This document shows positions 53,860 to 64,000 of a stretch of 64,000 bases of DNA, in pieces. The stretch comes from Diadema setosum. Lineage: Eukaryota > Echinodermata > Echinoidea > Diadematoida > Diadematidae. A model generated the notes under the pieces. That model ran no database searches. It was not told the DNA's origin and worked only from the letters and a program-made list of their open reading frames with translations. The first letter of the stretch is position 1. Each line of letters opens with the position of its first letter. The position numbers were made by a program, and so were the translations under genes. Location: positions 1,423,501-1,487,500 of the forward strand of contig CM067077.1 of NCBI GenBank assembly GCA_033980235.1, read 5' to 3'.

Positions 53860-56005
53860 CATGAACATTTTAAAATGCAAACGTTCAGAGATGTTAAGCA
53901 ACTGTTATCGCCATTCGATTTTTTAACGACAATTGATTTGAAAGACGCTTATTTCACAATTCCAATGGCTGATGAGCATCGAAAGTTTCCATGTTTTTCG
54001 TGGAATGGAAAATTCTACTGTTTTAATTGTTTACCTTTCGGTCTATGCTCGGCCCCACGAGTTTTTTACTAAAGTCATGAAACCTGTCATTTCGTCCCTT
54101 CGATGTAAAGGAATTTGTGCAGTTATCTATTTGGATGACATTCTCATTTTTGCACGTTCCTAAGAAGAGAGTGCACAAAATACTTCATGTGCCGTCGAAT
54201 TGTTGACAAAATTAGGGTTCCTAGTCAACTTCGAGAAATCAAGTACTACACCTAAGACGGCTCTGATTTATTTGGGTCTCCAGCTAAATTCGGTTGAAAT
54301 GACAGTTAGTCTACCTCTCGAAAAAGTGGTGAAATTAAAGAGTTGCGGTCAAATTCTGTTATCGTCAAACCGAGTTACTATCAGGGACCTGGCAAAGTTT
54401 ATTGGTTTGATTATTTCCACTTTTGATGCGGTCCCTACGGGGCGGCTGCATTTTCGCACATTAGAATGGTTCAAGACAAAGGAGCTTAAGAAATCAAACG
54501 GAAATTTCAACACTCATGTCCAGCTGGGGAAAAAGGAGCTGCTCCGGGTGAAAGCCTGGTGGTTTCTCAGCCTATTGAAAGTTTTCAGACAGGCTTAGTT
54601 TTGCCCGACATATCCATGACAGTGAGCACTGATGAAAGTAATTCAGGCTGGGGAGCCTTTTGTGAGAATGACGGCTCCTTTGTTCAAACTAGTTGGTCGC
54701 AAAACGAATCACTTTTGCATATTAATGAGCTTGAACTCCTCGCAGTATATCGAGGAATCCAAGCGCTCTACGATGTAACTACCAATACACACATTCACGT
54801 GAAATCTGATAGTAACACAACAGTGGTTTACGTGAACAAGACGGGAGGAAATACCCCAAATCTAGACTGCATCGCAAGGGAAATTTGGTCGTGATGCCTT
54901 ATAGTCCATGGGCCAGGCCAGATATTGGTACCACCAGAGGTGGCAAAACCTTTTTGATGTCATTTTGTTTGTCAGACATAGATATGCTTATCAAGCTATG
55001 ATAGCATTTCCAAATGAGTAGCTTCGTCATAATAAATGAATTTAACCAATTTGGTCTCGTTGTTATATCCCTATTCTTCTGAATCGAGACTAACCGCTAT
55101 ACAAAGAAGAGCACTGTCTTCTGTATGTTCACAGGTGTTCTGTTGTAAACGTGGTGCGCTTAGTCTTTATTCAAGGCAGCGAAGGGAATATCCAAAGGTT
55201 ACGATGTCCACAGCGCTTAGTCTTTATTCCAGACGGCGAAGGGAATATCCAAAGCTTATGATACAGTGTATATCCCTTTATCTAAAAACAACCTTTAAAG
55301 AAAAGCAATTCCTCGTGAATTTTACCGTATTTTTTCAATTATTTATCATTTTCCGGTGAAAACGCTACGATGAAAATACAAATACCACGCCAATGTCGCT
55401 TTATTTCCATCCGACAATGAGAGATAATGCAAAAACAATGTACCGGTACACTACAATACATTATGATAAATAACATTGTAAATGAACAGAGTGATTTTTG
55501 TTTAAATCTGATGTATTTGTTGAGAGGGTAATATAAAAACAGTATATATAATCCCTTTTATTAGGAACTTTAGATATTGAAGGGTACATTGGTCTAGATA
55601 AAGACTAAGCGCACCGCGTGACAGCTATGGACATCATAATCCTTTGGATATTCCGTTTGCTGCCTTGAATAAAGACCAAGAGCACCGCGCTTTACAACAG
55701 AACACCTGAGGACATACAGAAGACAGTGCTCTTCTTTATATAGTGGTTAGTTTCGATTCAGAAGTACAGAGATATACAAACGAGGCCAAATTGGCTAAAA
55801 ATTCATATGACTAAGCTACTCATTTGGAAATGCTATCATAGCTTGATAAGAATATCTATGCCCGACAAACAAAATGACACCAAAAAGGTTTTGCCTCCTC
55901 AGGTGGTACCAATAACCCATTTTTTCGGGTCTTGGCCCATGGACTATTAGTAAGAATGTTTGGCTGTCGGCCTCTTACATACCAGGCATTCATAACATTG
56001 AGGCC
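53860..56005 (+). pseudogene. DIRS reverse transcriptase-RNase H (broken, split)
   Basis: RT motifs in order: EHFKMQTF, TTIDLKDAYFTIPMADEHRK, FYCFNCLPFGLCSAPRVF, then after a frameshift at a T run near 54,062 KVMKPVISSL and the catalytic VIYLDDILIFA; a TAA at 54,160-54,165 interrupts; then LGFLVNFEKS, ALIYLGLQLNS. RNase H: VSTDESNSGWGAF (first Asp), HINELELLAVYRGI (Glu), VKSDSNTTVVYVNKTGG (third Asp) and CIAREIWS, then TGA. The final segment KNVWLSASYIPGIHNIEADT lies beyond the foldback insertion, in matching frame. LPFGLSSAPRVF and IPG.HN.EAD are hallmarks of DIRS pol. Dead copy. Confidence 0.82.
54902..55946. mobile_element. Foldback element with TTA target duplication
   Basis: Ends TAGTCCATGGGCC and its complement, with arms of about 310-350 bp (left 54,902-55,215, right 55,600-55,946) and a centre of about 380 bp. 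The arms include GATAGCATTTCCAAATGAGT and AAGAAGAGCACTGTCTTCT and complements. TTA is duplicated at 54,899-54,901 and 55,947-55,949, a 3-bp length typical of PIF/Harbinger-type transposition. Removing the element and one TTA restores an open DIRS reading (CTT AGT AAG AAT). Inside, two ~55-bp direct copies start at GCGCTTAGTCTTTATT (about 55,156 and 55,215). No transposase. Confidence 0.85.
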
Positions 56006-56094
56006 GACACACAAGCTGTGTTCTACGGAAGCTTAAAAGTGCCAACCAGATAACGAGATAAGAATTGACGAGAAGACAGGTTAAATACCGAGAA

Positions 56095-58110
56095 GCCGAG
56101 TTATTGCAACTCGGCAACTCGACTTGCTTGGATCAAGAAGACAAGATGACAAGTTGTTGAAACTCGGTAAGTCGACTTGTTTGGGACAAGAAGACATGAT
56201 AACGAGTTGTTGAAACTCGGAAAGTCGACTTGCTTTGGACAAGAAGTAGAGATGACAAGTTGTTGAAACTCGGCAAGTCGACTCGTTTGGGACAAGAAGA
56301 CATGATGACAAGTTGTTGAAACTCGGCAAGTTGACTTGCTTGGGACAAGAAGTCAAGATGACAAGTTATTGAAACTCGGCAAGTCGACTCGTTTGGGACA
56401 AGAAGACATGATAACGAGTTGTTGAAACTCGGCAAGTCGACTCGTTTGGAACAAGAAGACATGATAACGAGTTGTTGAAACTCGGCAAGTCGACTCGTTT
56501 GGGACAAGAAGTCAAGATGACAAGTTGTTGAAACTCGGCAAGTCGACTTGCTTGGGACAAGAAGTCAAAATGACAAGTTATTGAAACTCGGCAAGTCGAC
56601 TCGTTTGGGACAAGAAGACATGATAACGAGTTGTTGAAACTCGGCAAGTCGACTCGTTTGGGACAAGAAGTCAAGATGACAAGTTGTTGAAACTCGGCAA
56701 GTCGACTTGCTTGGAACAAGAAGACATGATAACGGGTTGTTGAAACTCGGAAAGTCGACTTGCTTGGGACATGAAGTCAAGATGACAAGTTGTTGAAACT
56801 CGGCAAGTCGACTCGTTTGGGACAAGAAGTCAAGATGACAAGTTGTTGAAACTCAGCAAGTCGACTCGTTTGGAACAAGAAGACATGATAACCAGTTGTT
56901 GAAACTCGGAAAGTCGACTTGCTTGGGACAAGAAGTCAAGATGACAAGTTGTTGAAACTCGGCAAGTCGACTCGTTAGGGACAAGAAGTCAAGATGACAA
57001 GTTGCTGAAACTCGGCAAGTCGACTCGTCAGGGACAAGAAGTCAAGAAGACAAGTTATTGAAACTCGGCAAGTCGACTTGCTTGGAACAAGAAGACATGA
57101 TAACGGGTTGTTGAAACTCGGAAAGTCGACTTGCTTGGGACAAAAAGTCAAGATGACAAGTTGTTGAAACTCGGCAAGTCGACTCGTTTGGGACAAGAAG
57201 TCAAGATGACAAGTTGTTGAAACTCAGGAAGTCGACTCGTTTGGGACAAGAAGTCAAGATGACAAGTTATTGAAACTCAGTAAGTCGACTCGTTTGGAAC
57301 AAGAAGACATGATAACCAGTTGTTGAAACTCGGAAAGTCGACTTGCTTGGGACAAGAAGTCAAGATGACAAGTTGTTGAAACTCGGCAAGTCGACTTGCT
57401 TGGGACAAGAAGTCAAGATGACAAGTTATTGAAACTCGGCAAGTCGACTCGTTTGGGACAAGAAGACATGATAACGAGTTGTTGAAACTCGGCAAGTCGA
57501 CTTGCTTTGGACAAGAAGTCAAGATGACAAGTTGCTGAAACTCGGCAAGTCGACTCGTTAGGGACAAGAAATCAAGATGACAAGTTGTTGAAACTCGGCA
57601 AGTCGACTTGCTTGGGACAAGAAGTCAAGATGACAAGCTGTTGAAACTCGGCAAGTCGACTCGTTAGGGACAAGAAGTCAAGATGACAAGTTGTTGAAAC
57701 TCGGCAAGTCGACTTGCTTGGGACAAGAAGTCAAGATGACAAGTTGTTGAAACTCGGCAAGTCGACTTGTTTGGGACACAAAGACATGATAACGAGTTGT
57801 TGAAACTCAGCAAGTCGACTCGTTTTGGACAAAACTACATGAAAATGAGTTGTTGAAACTCGGGAAGTCGACTTGTTTGGGAAAAGAAGACATGATAACG
57901 ACTTGTTGAAACTAGGAATGTCGACTTGTTTTGGACGAGTAGACAAAATGCCGAGTTGACAAAACACGACAAGTCGACTTGTTTTGGAAAAGAAAACAAA
58001 TTGGTTAGTTAGTGGAACAGAAAAGTCGACTTGTTGCGGACAAAAAGACAAGTCAACGAGTGGTCGGAATTTGTTTAGGACAAGAAATCAAGGTGACAAG
58101 TTGTTTATCG
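56095..58110 (+). repeat. 53-bp minisatellite (~37 units)
   Basis: Tandem units of 53 bp with core TTGTTGAAACTCGGCAAGTC. Many hold the 12-bp palindrome CAAGTCGACTTG. Two main forms alternate irregularly: one with CTTGCTTGGGACAAGAAGTC and AAGATGACAAG, another with CTCGTTTGGGACAAGAAGAC and ATGATAACGAG. Units near 57,780-58,110 decay gradually. Since 53 is not a multiple of 3 and the minus strand of the unit has few stops in any frame, long overlapping minus-strand frames appear; I do not call these genes. Confidence 0.95.
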
Positions 58111-58125
58111 ATATTTGGGGTCTGG

Positions 58126-58270
58126 GAACACTACTTCCTGGAAAACTACCCCATAATTACTACCCCTTGGATCTGGATAACTACCCCCGGATAACTACCC
58201 CCGTATAATTACCCCCGGGATAACTACTTCTGGATAACTATCCCACAGATGACTACCCCCAGATAGCACT
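58126..58270 (+). repeat. Degenerate GGATAACTACCCC repeat, island 1
   Basis: Eight or so imperfect units of about 14-17 bp around GGATAACTACCCCC. Related words recur at 58,635-58,815 and 62,370-62,590. Confidence 0.7.
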
Positions 58271-58634
58271 ATCAAATAAAACATCATCACAACAACAAAG
58301 CAGTGAATTCAAAGACAAACGCAACTTAAACAATCACTGAATATTTCCGATGCCCCACCCTGACCCGATGGTGTTAGCTCATCCAGCAAAACTAGTAATT
58401 AAATTTATGTTCTTTCAGAAAAAAAAAACTTGTCATTATAGTACCACCCAACGGCAACACATTGCCCTACGATGATCAAAGATATGTTCAGTTTATTTAG
58501 AAATGATTTTCCTCACCAAAATCTCAATGCATAAACCTGACCAATGGAGCAAAACACTGGTATTTTTTTCCTGAAAATACTGTTTCCGTGACAACACAGT
58601 GTCTAACACCGACAAATGACAAAGGTTGCACTAC
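58271..58634. other. Short gene-free interval
   Basis: AT-rich sequence between two islands of the GGATAACTACCCC repeat; nothing recognised. Confidence 0.4.
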
Positions 58635-58814
58635 AATCGGGATAACTACTTCCCGCATTAGTATCTCTGGTATAACAACTACAACCCGATAGATACCCTA
58701 GGGATTTACCACTGCAATCTTCTACTTTCCCAGCGCAGTTACCCTCCAGGGCAATCGCAGGGCTAGCCCCGAACAACTTACCTCCAGGGCTATTCCCGAT
58801 AGGGCAACTCATGG
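58635..58814. repeat. GGATAACTACCCC repeat, island 2 (decayed)
   Basis: Spaced words GGGATAACTACTTC, GTATAACAACTAC, GATAGATACCC, GGGATTTACCACT, CAGTTACCCTCC, CAACTTACCTCCAGGGC of similar length and spirit; clearly more diverged than island 1. Confidence 0.45.
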
Positions 58815-59130
58815 GCGTCACGGGGGGGGGGGGGGGGTGCGCCGGTGCGAACGCACCCCCTTCAGAACCTTAAAAAAAATTGTTTATCAAAAAAAAAATG
58901 CTTCAGTCTGCGAGTGACCTCAACGCCGGACGCTAAATAATTGTTTTGTTTTTCTTATTCAATTTATATTTTTATTTTGCACCAGGGGGGAAAAAACAAA
59001 ACAAAAAATAAAACAAAACAAAAACAAAACAAAAACAAAAACAAAAAACAAAAACAATCGCACCCCGGATCTGGCAGCACTGATGAATTATACATACAGT
59101 GTTTGCTATCTATCGACCGTACTGTATACG
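58815..59130 (-). repeat. Dispersed repeat, inverted relative of 28,145-29,005
   Basis: Complementary order of the same words (GTGCGAACGCACCCCC, CAGTCTGCGAGTGACCTC, GCCGGACGCTAAATAA, TTTTGCACCAGG, GCACCCCGGATCTGGCAGC), without the MITE carried by the 28-kb copy. It thus shows the empty site for that MITE. A-rich CAAAA repeats at 58,994-59,057 replace the T-rich part. Confidence 0.7.
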
Positions 59131-59884
59131 GAATATTTCATTCATTGTGCAACGGATTATCAATTCAGAAAAAGCAAAAGCTCCATCGCATGGGAGGAAG
59201 ATACCCCGCCCGCCCCCTCCCCCGTTATAGGTCTCCAATCAGTGGCGTAACGGGGGTGGGATGGGGGGGGGGGGGGGGGCACGTGAACCCCCCAATCCGC
59301 TGGTAAAAAAAAAAATATCAAAATGGTAATTCACAGGTTAATAAACTGCTTTTGAAATTGACATGAAAGGGTGAGCAAGAAATTATTTTTTTTTTCTCTA
59401 AGATTTCTTTTAACCATAATTAAAGAGGCATCAATTGTCTGAAACATTGTTCAAAAAGCCCGGAGCCGACAAAAGATTGTGATTCATCGTGATTCCTGGT
59501 TGGCTTTCTGAATGATCGGCAGGATGGAGCAGTGTACTCAGAACATCCGAACGGCAAAGAGTCGCTGTAATGTTGCGCAATGTGATGTAGAATTACATCT
59601 CTGTACCTTACACTTCGTTATGTCAAAGCTAGATCACTGATTGTTGCTTTACATACTATAGTCTATATTAAAATGCCTTGCATTGCCTATAATAAGACTT
59701 GACGGGCTATTTCCCAACTTTCCCAAGACACACAAACAGACACAAACACACACAAACACACACAAACACAAACAATTAGGGGATGCTCTAAAGTGCAGAT
59801 TTTGGACATCCTTCCCCCGCTTGGTCACTTCGACGCCCCCTCGCTGGTCATACCTCCCCCAATCATGAACAATAAACCAACATC
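59131..59884. other. Gene-free interval
   Basis: A G17-like run at about 59,262-59,279 follows CAGTGGCGTAACGGGGGTGG, a phrase common at ends of repeats. A CA-type microsatellite lies at 59,727-59,774. No gene. Confidence 0.5.
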
Positions 59885-61335
59885 CTTGACTACCAGTGGC
59901 GCACCGCCCCCCCCTTAATTTCCAAAGCGAAAACAACATATTTATAGCTAAAAACGGCAGTTTTTGGACTGTAAACTGTCAGAATTTTTACTCTCACTCG
60001 CTCCGCTCGCTCGTATTTAATCGCTCTGCTATTCTCCTGATGTTGCTGCCAGTATCAAATTGCCAGCAGTTGCACCCGGTGCGCCCCCTTAATTTCCAAA
60101 GCGAAAAGGATAGCTACAAACGGCAGTTTTTAGACTGTAAAATGTCAAGATTTTCAAGCTCGCTCGCATTTTAATCAATTCAATTCAATTCAAACTTTAT
60201 TTCTTTTTTTCGAAAAGAACATAAACATTTCACTTCCTTTGGTAACATAGAATACGGTTGCATAATCAAAACAAAGTAAATTGAGAAAACATAATTGTGG
60301 AACCTTGGGGTAACAGAAACGTTGTAAGGAAAATTGATTGACTGAAGTGATACAGACGATGTAATCGTTATGCCATTCTCCTGATGTTGCTGCCAGTAAT
60401 TGCCAGCAGTTGCGCCCTGTGCGACCCCCTTAATTTCCAAAGCGAAGAAATATACCTACAAACGGAAGTTTTTTTGACAGTAAATTGTCAAATTTTTCAA
60501 GGTCGCTCGCTCCGCTAGCTCGCATTTAATCGTTATCCCATTCTCCTGATGTTGCTGCCAGTAATTGCCAGCAGTTGCGCCCGGTGCGTCCTGCTTAATT
60601 TCCAAAGCGAACAAATACAGCTACAAACGGTAATTTTTTGACTGTAAAATGTCAACATTTTCAAGCTCGCTCGCATTTAATCGCCTTGCCATTCTCCTGA
60701 TGTTACTGCCAGTAATTGCCAGCAATTGCGCCCGGTGCCCCCTCTTAATTTTCAAAGCGAAAAGATGCGTAGCTAAAAACGGCATTTTTTTTAAACTGTG
60801 AAATGCCAACATTTTCGAGCTCGCTCGCTTCTCTCGCTTGCATTTAATCGTTGTGCCGTTCTCCTGACGTTGCTGCCAGTAATTGCCCGCAGTTGCACCC
60901 GGTAAGCCCCCCCCCCCCTTAATTTCGAAAACGAAAAAATATAGATACAAAAGGCAGTTTTTTGACGGTGTCAAAATTTTCAAGCTCACTCGTTCTGCTC
61001 GCTCGCATTTAATTGTTATGCCATTCTCCTGATGTTACTGCCAGTAATATTGCCAGCAGTTGCGCCCTGTGCGCCCCCCTTAATTTTCAAAGCGAAGAAA
61101 TATAGGTACAAACGGAAGTTTTTGGACTGTAAATTTGTCAAAATTTTCAAGCTCTCTCGCTCCGCTTGCTCGCATTCAATCGTTATGCCATTATCCTCAT
61201 GCTGATGCCAGTAATTGCCAGCAGTTGCGCCCGGTGCGCCCCCCTTCATTTCCAAAGCGAAAAAATATAGCTACAAACCGCAGTTTGGGATTGCAAAATA
61301 TCAAAAATTTCAAGCTCGCTCGCTCGCATTTAATT
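59885..61335 (+). repeat. ~165-bp tandem repeat (eight units)
   Basis: Eight units marked by CTTAATTTCCAAAGCGAA at about 59,913, 60,088, 60,430, 60,595, 60,754, 60,918, 61,078 and 61,243. Each has ACGGCAGTTTTTGGACTG, TCAAGCTCGCTCGC, ATTTAATCGTTATGCC and ATTGCCAGCAGTTGCGCCC. The wide gap between units 2 and 3 is due to a LINE-tail insertion. The array ends at another insertion (61,336-61,836) and a stub to 61,858. Confidence 0.88.
60177..60361 (-). mobile_element. Short LINE 3' end inserted in the array
   Basis: A 185-bp insertion flanked by TAATC (60,172-60,176 and 60,362-60,366). On the minus strand it ends AGAAATAAAGTTTGAATTG with ATTGA repeats, the same tail style as LINE copies A-C. Only 3' UTR remains, so the family is uncertain. 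Confidence 0.75.
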
Positions 61336-61836
61336 GAGTATATGAATATAAGAACGACCCAAGTCCATGGAAGACCATTTCGAGTAAACTAAAAAAAACT
61401 TCATATCTTTTTGGTTTGTCCAATAATATTCTATTTAACTGTGATGGGAAGGCAACATTGTATATACAAATTAGAACAGATATTATTATGACAATTAACA
61501 TTAACATTAATTGTGGAGAGGCCATTTTGTGTGATGGACTTGGGTCGTTCTTTGATTCATATGGACTTGGGTCGTTCTTTGATTCATATACATGATATTC
61601 TGCTATAGAGATGAGAGAAGGACGAGAGAGGGCGCTATAATATGAATGTAAGAATGACCCAAGTCCTTCATTCTTACATTCATATAAGATTTAACTCATT
61701 TATTTCAGGCACTTCCGGGGGTAATTAGGATTTATCATTTATACACAAGATGAGTCCATGCATAAGCTACAATTTCCCATGTCAAACTGAATTTGGCCAA
61801 AAATTGGACTTGGGTCGTTCTTATATTCATATACTC
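61336..61836. mobile_element. MITE inserted in the ~165-bp array
   Basis: TIRs start GAGTATATGAATATAAGAAC and continue to GACCCAAGTCCA; the other end is the complement. AATT flanks both sides (61,332-61,335; 61,837-61,840), and the array unit (TTTAATT|GTTATGC) is restored if the element and one AATT are removed. Inside, the ACTTGGGTCGTTCTTTGATT block occurs twice (about 61,540 and 61,564), with an inverted GACCCAAGTCC near 61,656. No ORF. Confidence 0.82.
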
Positions 61837-61859
61837 AATTGTTATGCAATTCTCCTTTT

Positions 61860-62170
61860 TTTTTTCTTTTTACAAAAAGTCCCTCCGTGGAAGGGGTATC
61901 CCCCTCCTACACCCTAACCCGCTCGGTTGCTTCGCTCCCTCGCCGAGGATCTCACATCGTCACATAATGTATCCCCGTAATAGTCCTTCATATCATTTTC
62001 ATTTTCACTATGCTCTACGAAACGCGACTTTTACACTTTTGTTTTTACAAAAAGTTCCCACCGTGGGAGGGGGTATCCCCCTCCCACATCCTCCGCACTG
62101 AAGGAGCGAAATTGATCATCGTCGAGGATCTCACACCGTCACCTAATGTACCCCCGTATAGTCCTTCATA
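61860..62170 (-). repeat. ~215-bp satellite, inverted copies
   Basis: Two units in the opposite orientation to blocks 1 and 2: AAAAAGTCCC, GGTATCCCCCTCC, GCTTCGCTCCCTCGCCGAGG, ATCTCACA.CGTCAC, GTACCCCCGT, ATAGTCCTTCAT. The second unit is changed in its GAGCGAAGCG segment. Confidence 0.88.
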
Positions 62171-62369
62171 GCGAAAGATTCGTGTATGTATACAATCACA
62201 TGTATGTACATATATAGAGTATGTGTAAATGTACATGATGACACAGGATCCAATAATCAAATTTAAAAAAAAAATCTCACAGTTTACATTTACTGTCAAA
62301 ACGCACCCCCCCCCCCCTTTGAAAAAAAAAGCTGGTGACGGCCCTGCAACTCACCCCTCCCCCGAAAAC
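62171..62369. other. Short interval with dispersed repeat
   Basis: Contains the inverted relative (62,298-62,338) of the CACCAGC-TTTT-GGGGTGCGTTTTGAC repeat at about 21,448. Confidence 0.5.
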
Positions 62370-62590
62370 ATCCCCCATCCCCGGATAAATACCACCAGGA
62401 CAATTTTCGCAGGGCAATTACCCACCAGATAAATATCACCCGGTTGATTACTCCCTCTAGGGCTTTCCCACCAATCCCGATAGCCTACAACTATTACCTC
62501 TGGATATCAAACTTCTTAACCTCCAGGCCAATTCACCAGAACAATAATTCCCCATCGGGCATCCCCCGAACCCACGGCCCACGACAACTA
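62370..62590 (+). repeat. GGATAACTACCCC repeat, island 3 (decayed)
   Basis: Words such as CCGGATAAATACCACC, GGCAATTACCCACC, AGATAAATATCACCC, TGATTACTCCCTC and CAACTATTACCTC at about 15-20-bp spacing; a more diverged relative of 58,126-58,270. Confidence 0.5.
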
Positions 62591-63364
62591 CTCAGAGGCA
62601 GGCAGGGATGAAATGTCATGGAGTACCCCATGAATATGTCTACTTATGGGCCCACATATTTTACCTTTATTTCATAAATTAATGAGTACATTACGGCATC
62701 TATTTTGAAAATTCTTATCACCGCCTCCAGATGTGTCTAGGAGAATTTCGATGCTATTTTCTGTTTATACCGTATTTAGAAGTCCGGCAGCCAAAAGCCA
62801 TTTTTTTTTTCTTTTTCTTTTTTTTTTTTGGCCGAAATACTTTTTCTCTGATACATTTTTTTTCTCTGATGATTATTCATCTTTTGGGTCTTTTCAAAGG
62901 TGTTCAGGTGGTTGTGGAGCTCTCACCCTTGGGCAATTTTGATTATTCAAAATGGCTTCCAACATAGCCGCCACACAGCCCTCAATATAGGAAAATGTAT
63001 GTAATCATGTGTTGTAAATGCTACTATATCAACGTTTGGATTGGAGCATTTGTCCAAAGGTCCAATAACTTGAACAAGATATTTTTGACTTTTTTGTTGC
63101 AGGACAGTTGCCACGGTAAACATTGAATTAGCTTAAAATCCCTAAAATGCACAATATAAATACAAAATGATATGGAATCGGGTTTGTGTGTGTGGTGAGG
63201 GACGTGTTGACCAGAATGTTTGGCAGAAATTCGTAGAAACTATTTTACCTAAAGGACCTGAGTAGATGGTTGCCATGGATACTTGCTCTTTGGCTGGTTC
63301 CAGACATGATATTTTACATACGAATGTATAGTCCTGGGATGTTTCAAAATGTGTAAGTAAGCTG

Positions 63365-63414
<50 letters not shown>

Positions 63415-64000
63415 AAGCTTATCAATCTGTAAAAGAAACTGACTACATCGTTGTCTTCCGAATTTGCCTTTTTGTTGGTGTTATACATGTTACCATGTCA
63501 GTATCATCTGAAGAGATAATTGCCTACAATGTCTTGAAGCATCATAAAATTATGTACATTAAAGAAAATCCTATGATATCAAGTAGAGGAGATGCAGGAG
63601 AGTTCAACCACTTTTTCCATTTTTGGATATGTTTCCTAATCAATTCTTGCTCACAACAAGTGTTTGTTACCAAATTGAAGAACAACTATAAACCTGTCTT
63701 GTTATAGCTATGAAAATTTCTTCTACTCTTCTAGGATATTGCCCAATAAAAAAAAAGAACTTTCTTCAGAAAAATTAATGTCAACACTTTGCAGAGCAAG
63801 GAGAGTTAAGCCGTGAGTTGGGCCACCTTTAGAAGACATGTGCTACTTGTTTGAGAGTTAAACCACGATGTCAAACCATAAAGATTAGATTACAAAATCG
63901 GCTTACAAGTAGCCAGTATCCAGAAATAAATCTTAGCTTAACAAAATCGGTTTTATCCTAAATTCAAGCATAGAAAGATATGAAAATTTAAGAAGTTCAA
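62591..64000. other. Gene-free interval at the window end
   Basis: No gene or element is recognised. T-rich runs at 62,801-62,829 and a TA microsatellite at about 63,368-63,412. Frames of up to 79 codons have no motif. Confidence 0.45.
63368..63412 (+). repeat. (TA)n microsatellite
   Basis: About 22 uninterrupted TA units. Confidence 0.95.

Larger units (their letters stand above)
53845..56035 (+). mobile_element. DIRS-type retrotransposon fragment
   Basis: Carries the RT and RNase H of a DIRS/tyrosine-recombinase retrotransposon, truncated at both sides: no Gag, no methyltransferase-like domain, no tyrosine recombinase, no terminal repeats. Its RNase H is split by a foldback element (54,902-55,946). 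The right end runs into the 53-bp minisatellite at about 56,040-56,095. Confidence 0.8.

Noticed and set aside
54902..55946. Inverted terminal repeats belonging to the DIRS element itself
   Set aside because: The structure sits within the RNase H coding region with a TTA duplication, and the frame continues across it.
56081..58051. Protein-coding gene on the minus strand of the minisatellite
   Set aside because: Overlapping frames in all phases come from the 53-bp period; no start, splice or domain evidence.
56095..58110. CRISPR-like array
   Set aside because: Units are contiguous without unique spacers, and the setting is eukaryotic.
59649..61255. ORFs of 79-122 codons on the minus strand
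   Set aside because: They repeat with the ~165-bp tandem unit and the CA microsatellite; repeat by-products.

Overview
The window looks like a transposon-rich stretch of a eukaryotic nuclear genome, most likely a marine invertebrate deuterostome (an echinoderm is my best guess, by inference). The support is interrupted coding sequence with GT-AG introns, tRNA-derived SINEs, several non-LTR retrotransposon families, a DIRS element, a Ty3/gypsy-like element, long foldback MITEs, long poly-G/poly-C runs and many microsatellites. No operons, prokaryotic genes or CRISPR arrays were seen.

The only host gene I can support is on the minus strand between about 30.5 and 42.9 kb. Five exon candidates (42,659-42,899; 41,937-42,070; 41,213-41,277; 40,581-40,644; 30,486-30,682) join in compatible phase and encode the first half of a Roc GTPase domain (P-loop, switch I TDGVET, and DFAGHD). 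This points to a Roco/LRRK/MFHAS-type protein. Both ends lie outside what I can find. The last intron (about 9.9 kb) is swollen by nested repeats, including a large imperfect palindrome (32,886-39,343).

Layout. 0-3 kb: dispersed repeats and a tRNA-derived SINE. 3.37-8.37 kb: a young, apparently non-autonomous LTR retrotransposon with near-identical 1,227-bp LTRs and an intact Gag-protease ORF but no reverse transcriptase or integrase. 8.9-11.4 kb: CR1/Jockey-like LINE copy A (minus). 12.3-17.5 kb: three-level nesting, in which a foldback MITE is split by an RNase H-bearing I-type LINE, itself split by a Rex1-like LINE; both insertions have target-site duplications. 17.9-18.6 kb: degenerate RT pseudogene. 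20-21.2 kb: a TIR element holding a second MITE. 21.6-26.5 kb: a ~215-bp GC-rich satellite interrupted by LINE copy B. 27-30 kb: degenerate repeats and a TA-flanked palindromic MITE. 30.5-42.9 kb: the Roc gene. 43-53.6 kb: a SINE, short TIR-like motifs, and a 927-bp tandem duplication carrying exon-like segments. 53.8-56.0 kb: DIRS RT/RNase H fragment split by a foldback element with a TTA duplication. 56.1-58.1 kb: 53-bp minisatellite. 58.1-62.6 kb: further tandem repeats, a ~165-bp array with two insertions, and inverted satellite copies. The rest is unannotated AT-rich sequence.

The mobile elements do not form a pathway, but they give a readable insertion history: several breaks fall inside recognisable coding sequence or repeat units, so pre-insertion states can be inferred from the sequence. 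Element clade names are from motif recognition only; no database search was possible.
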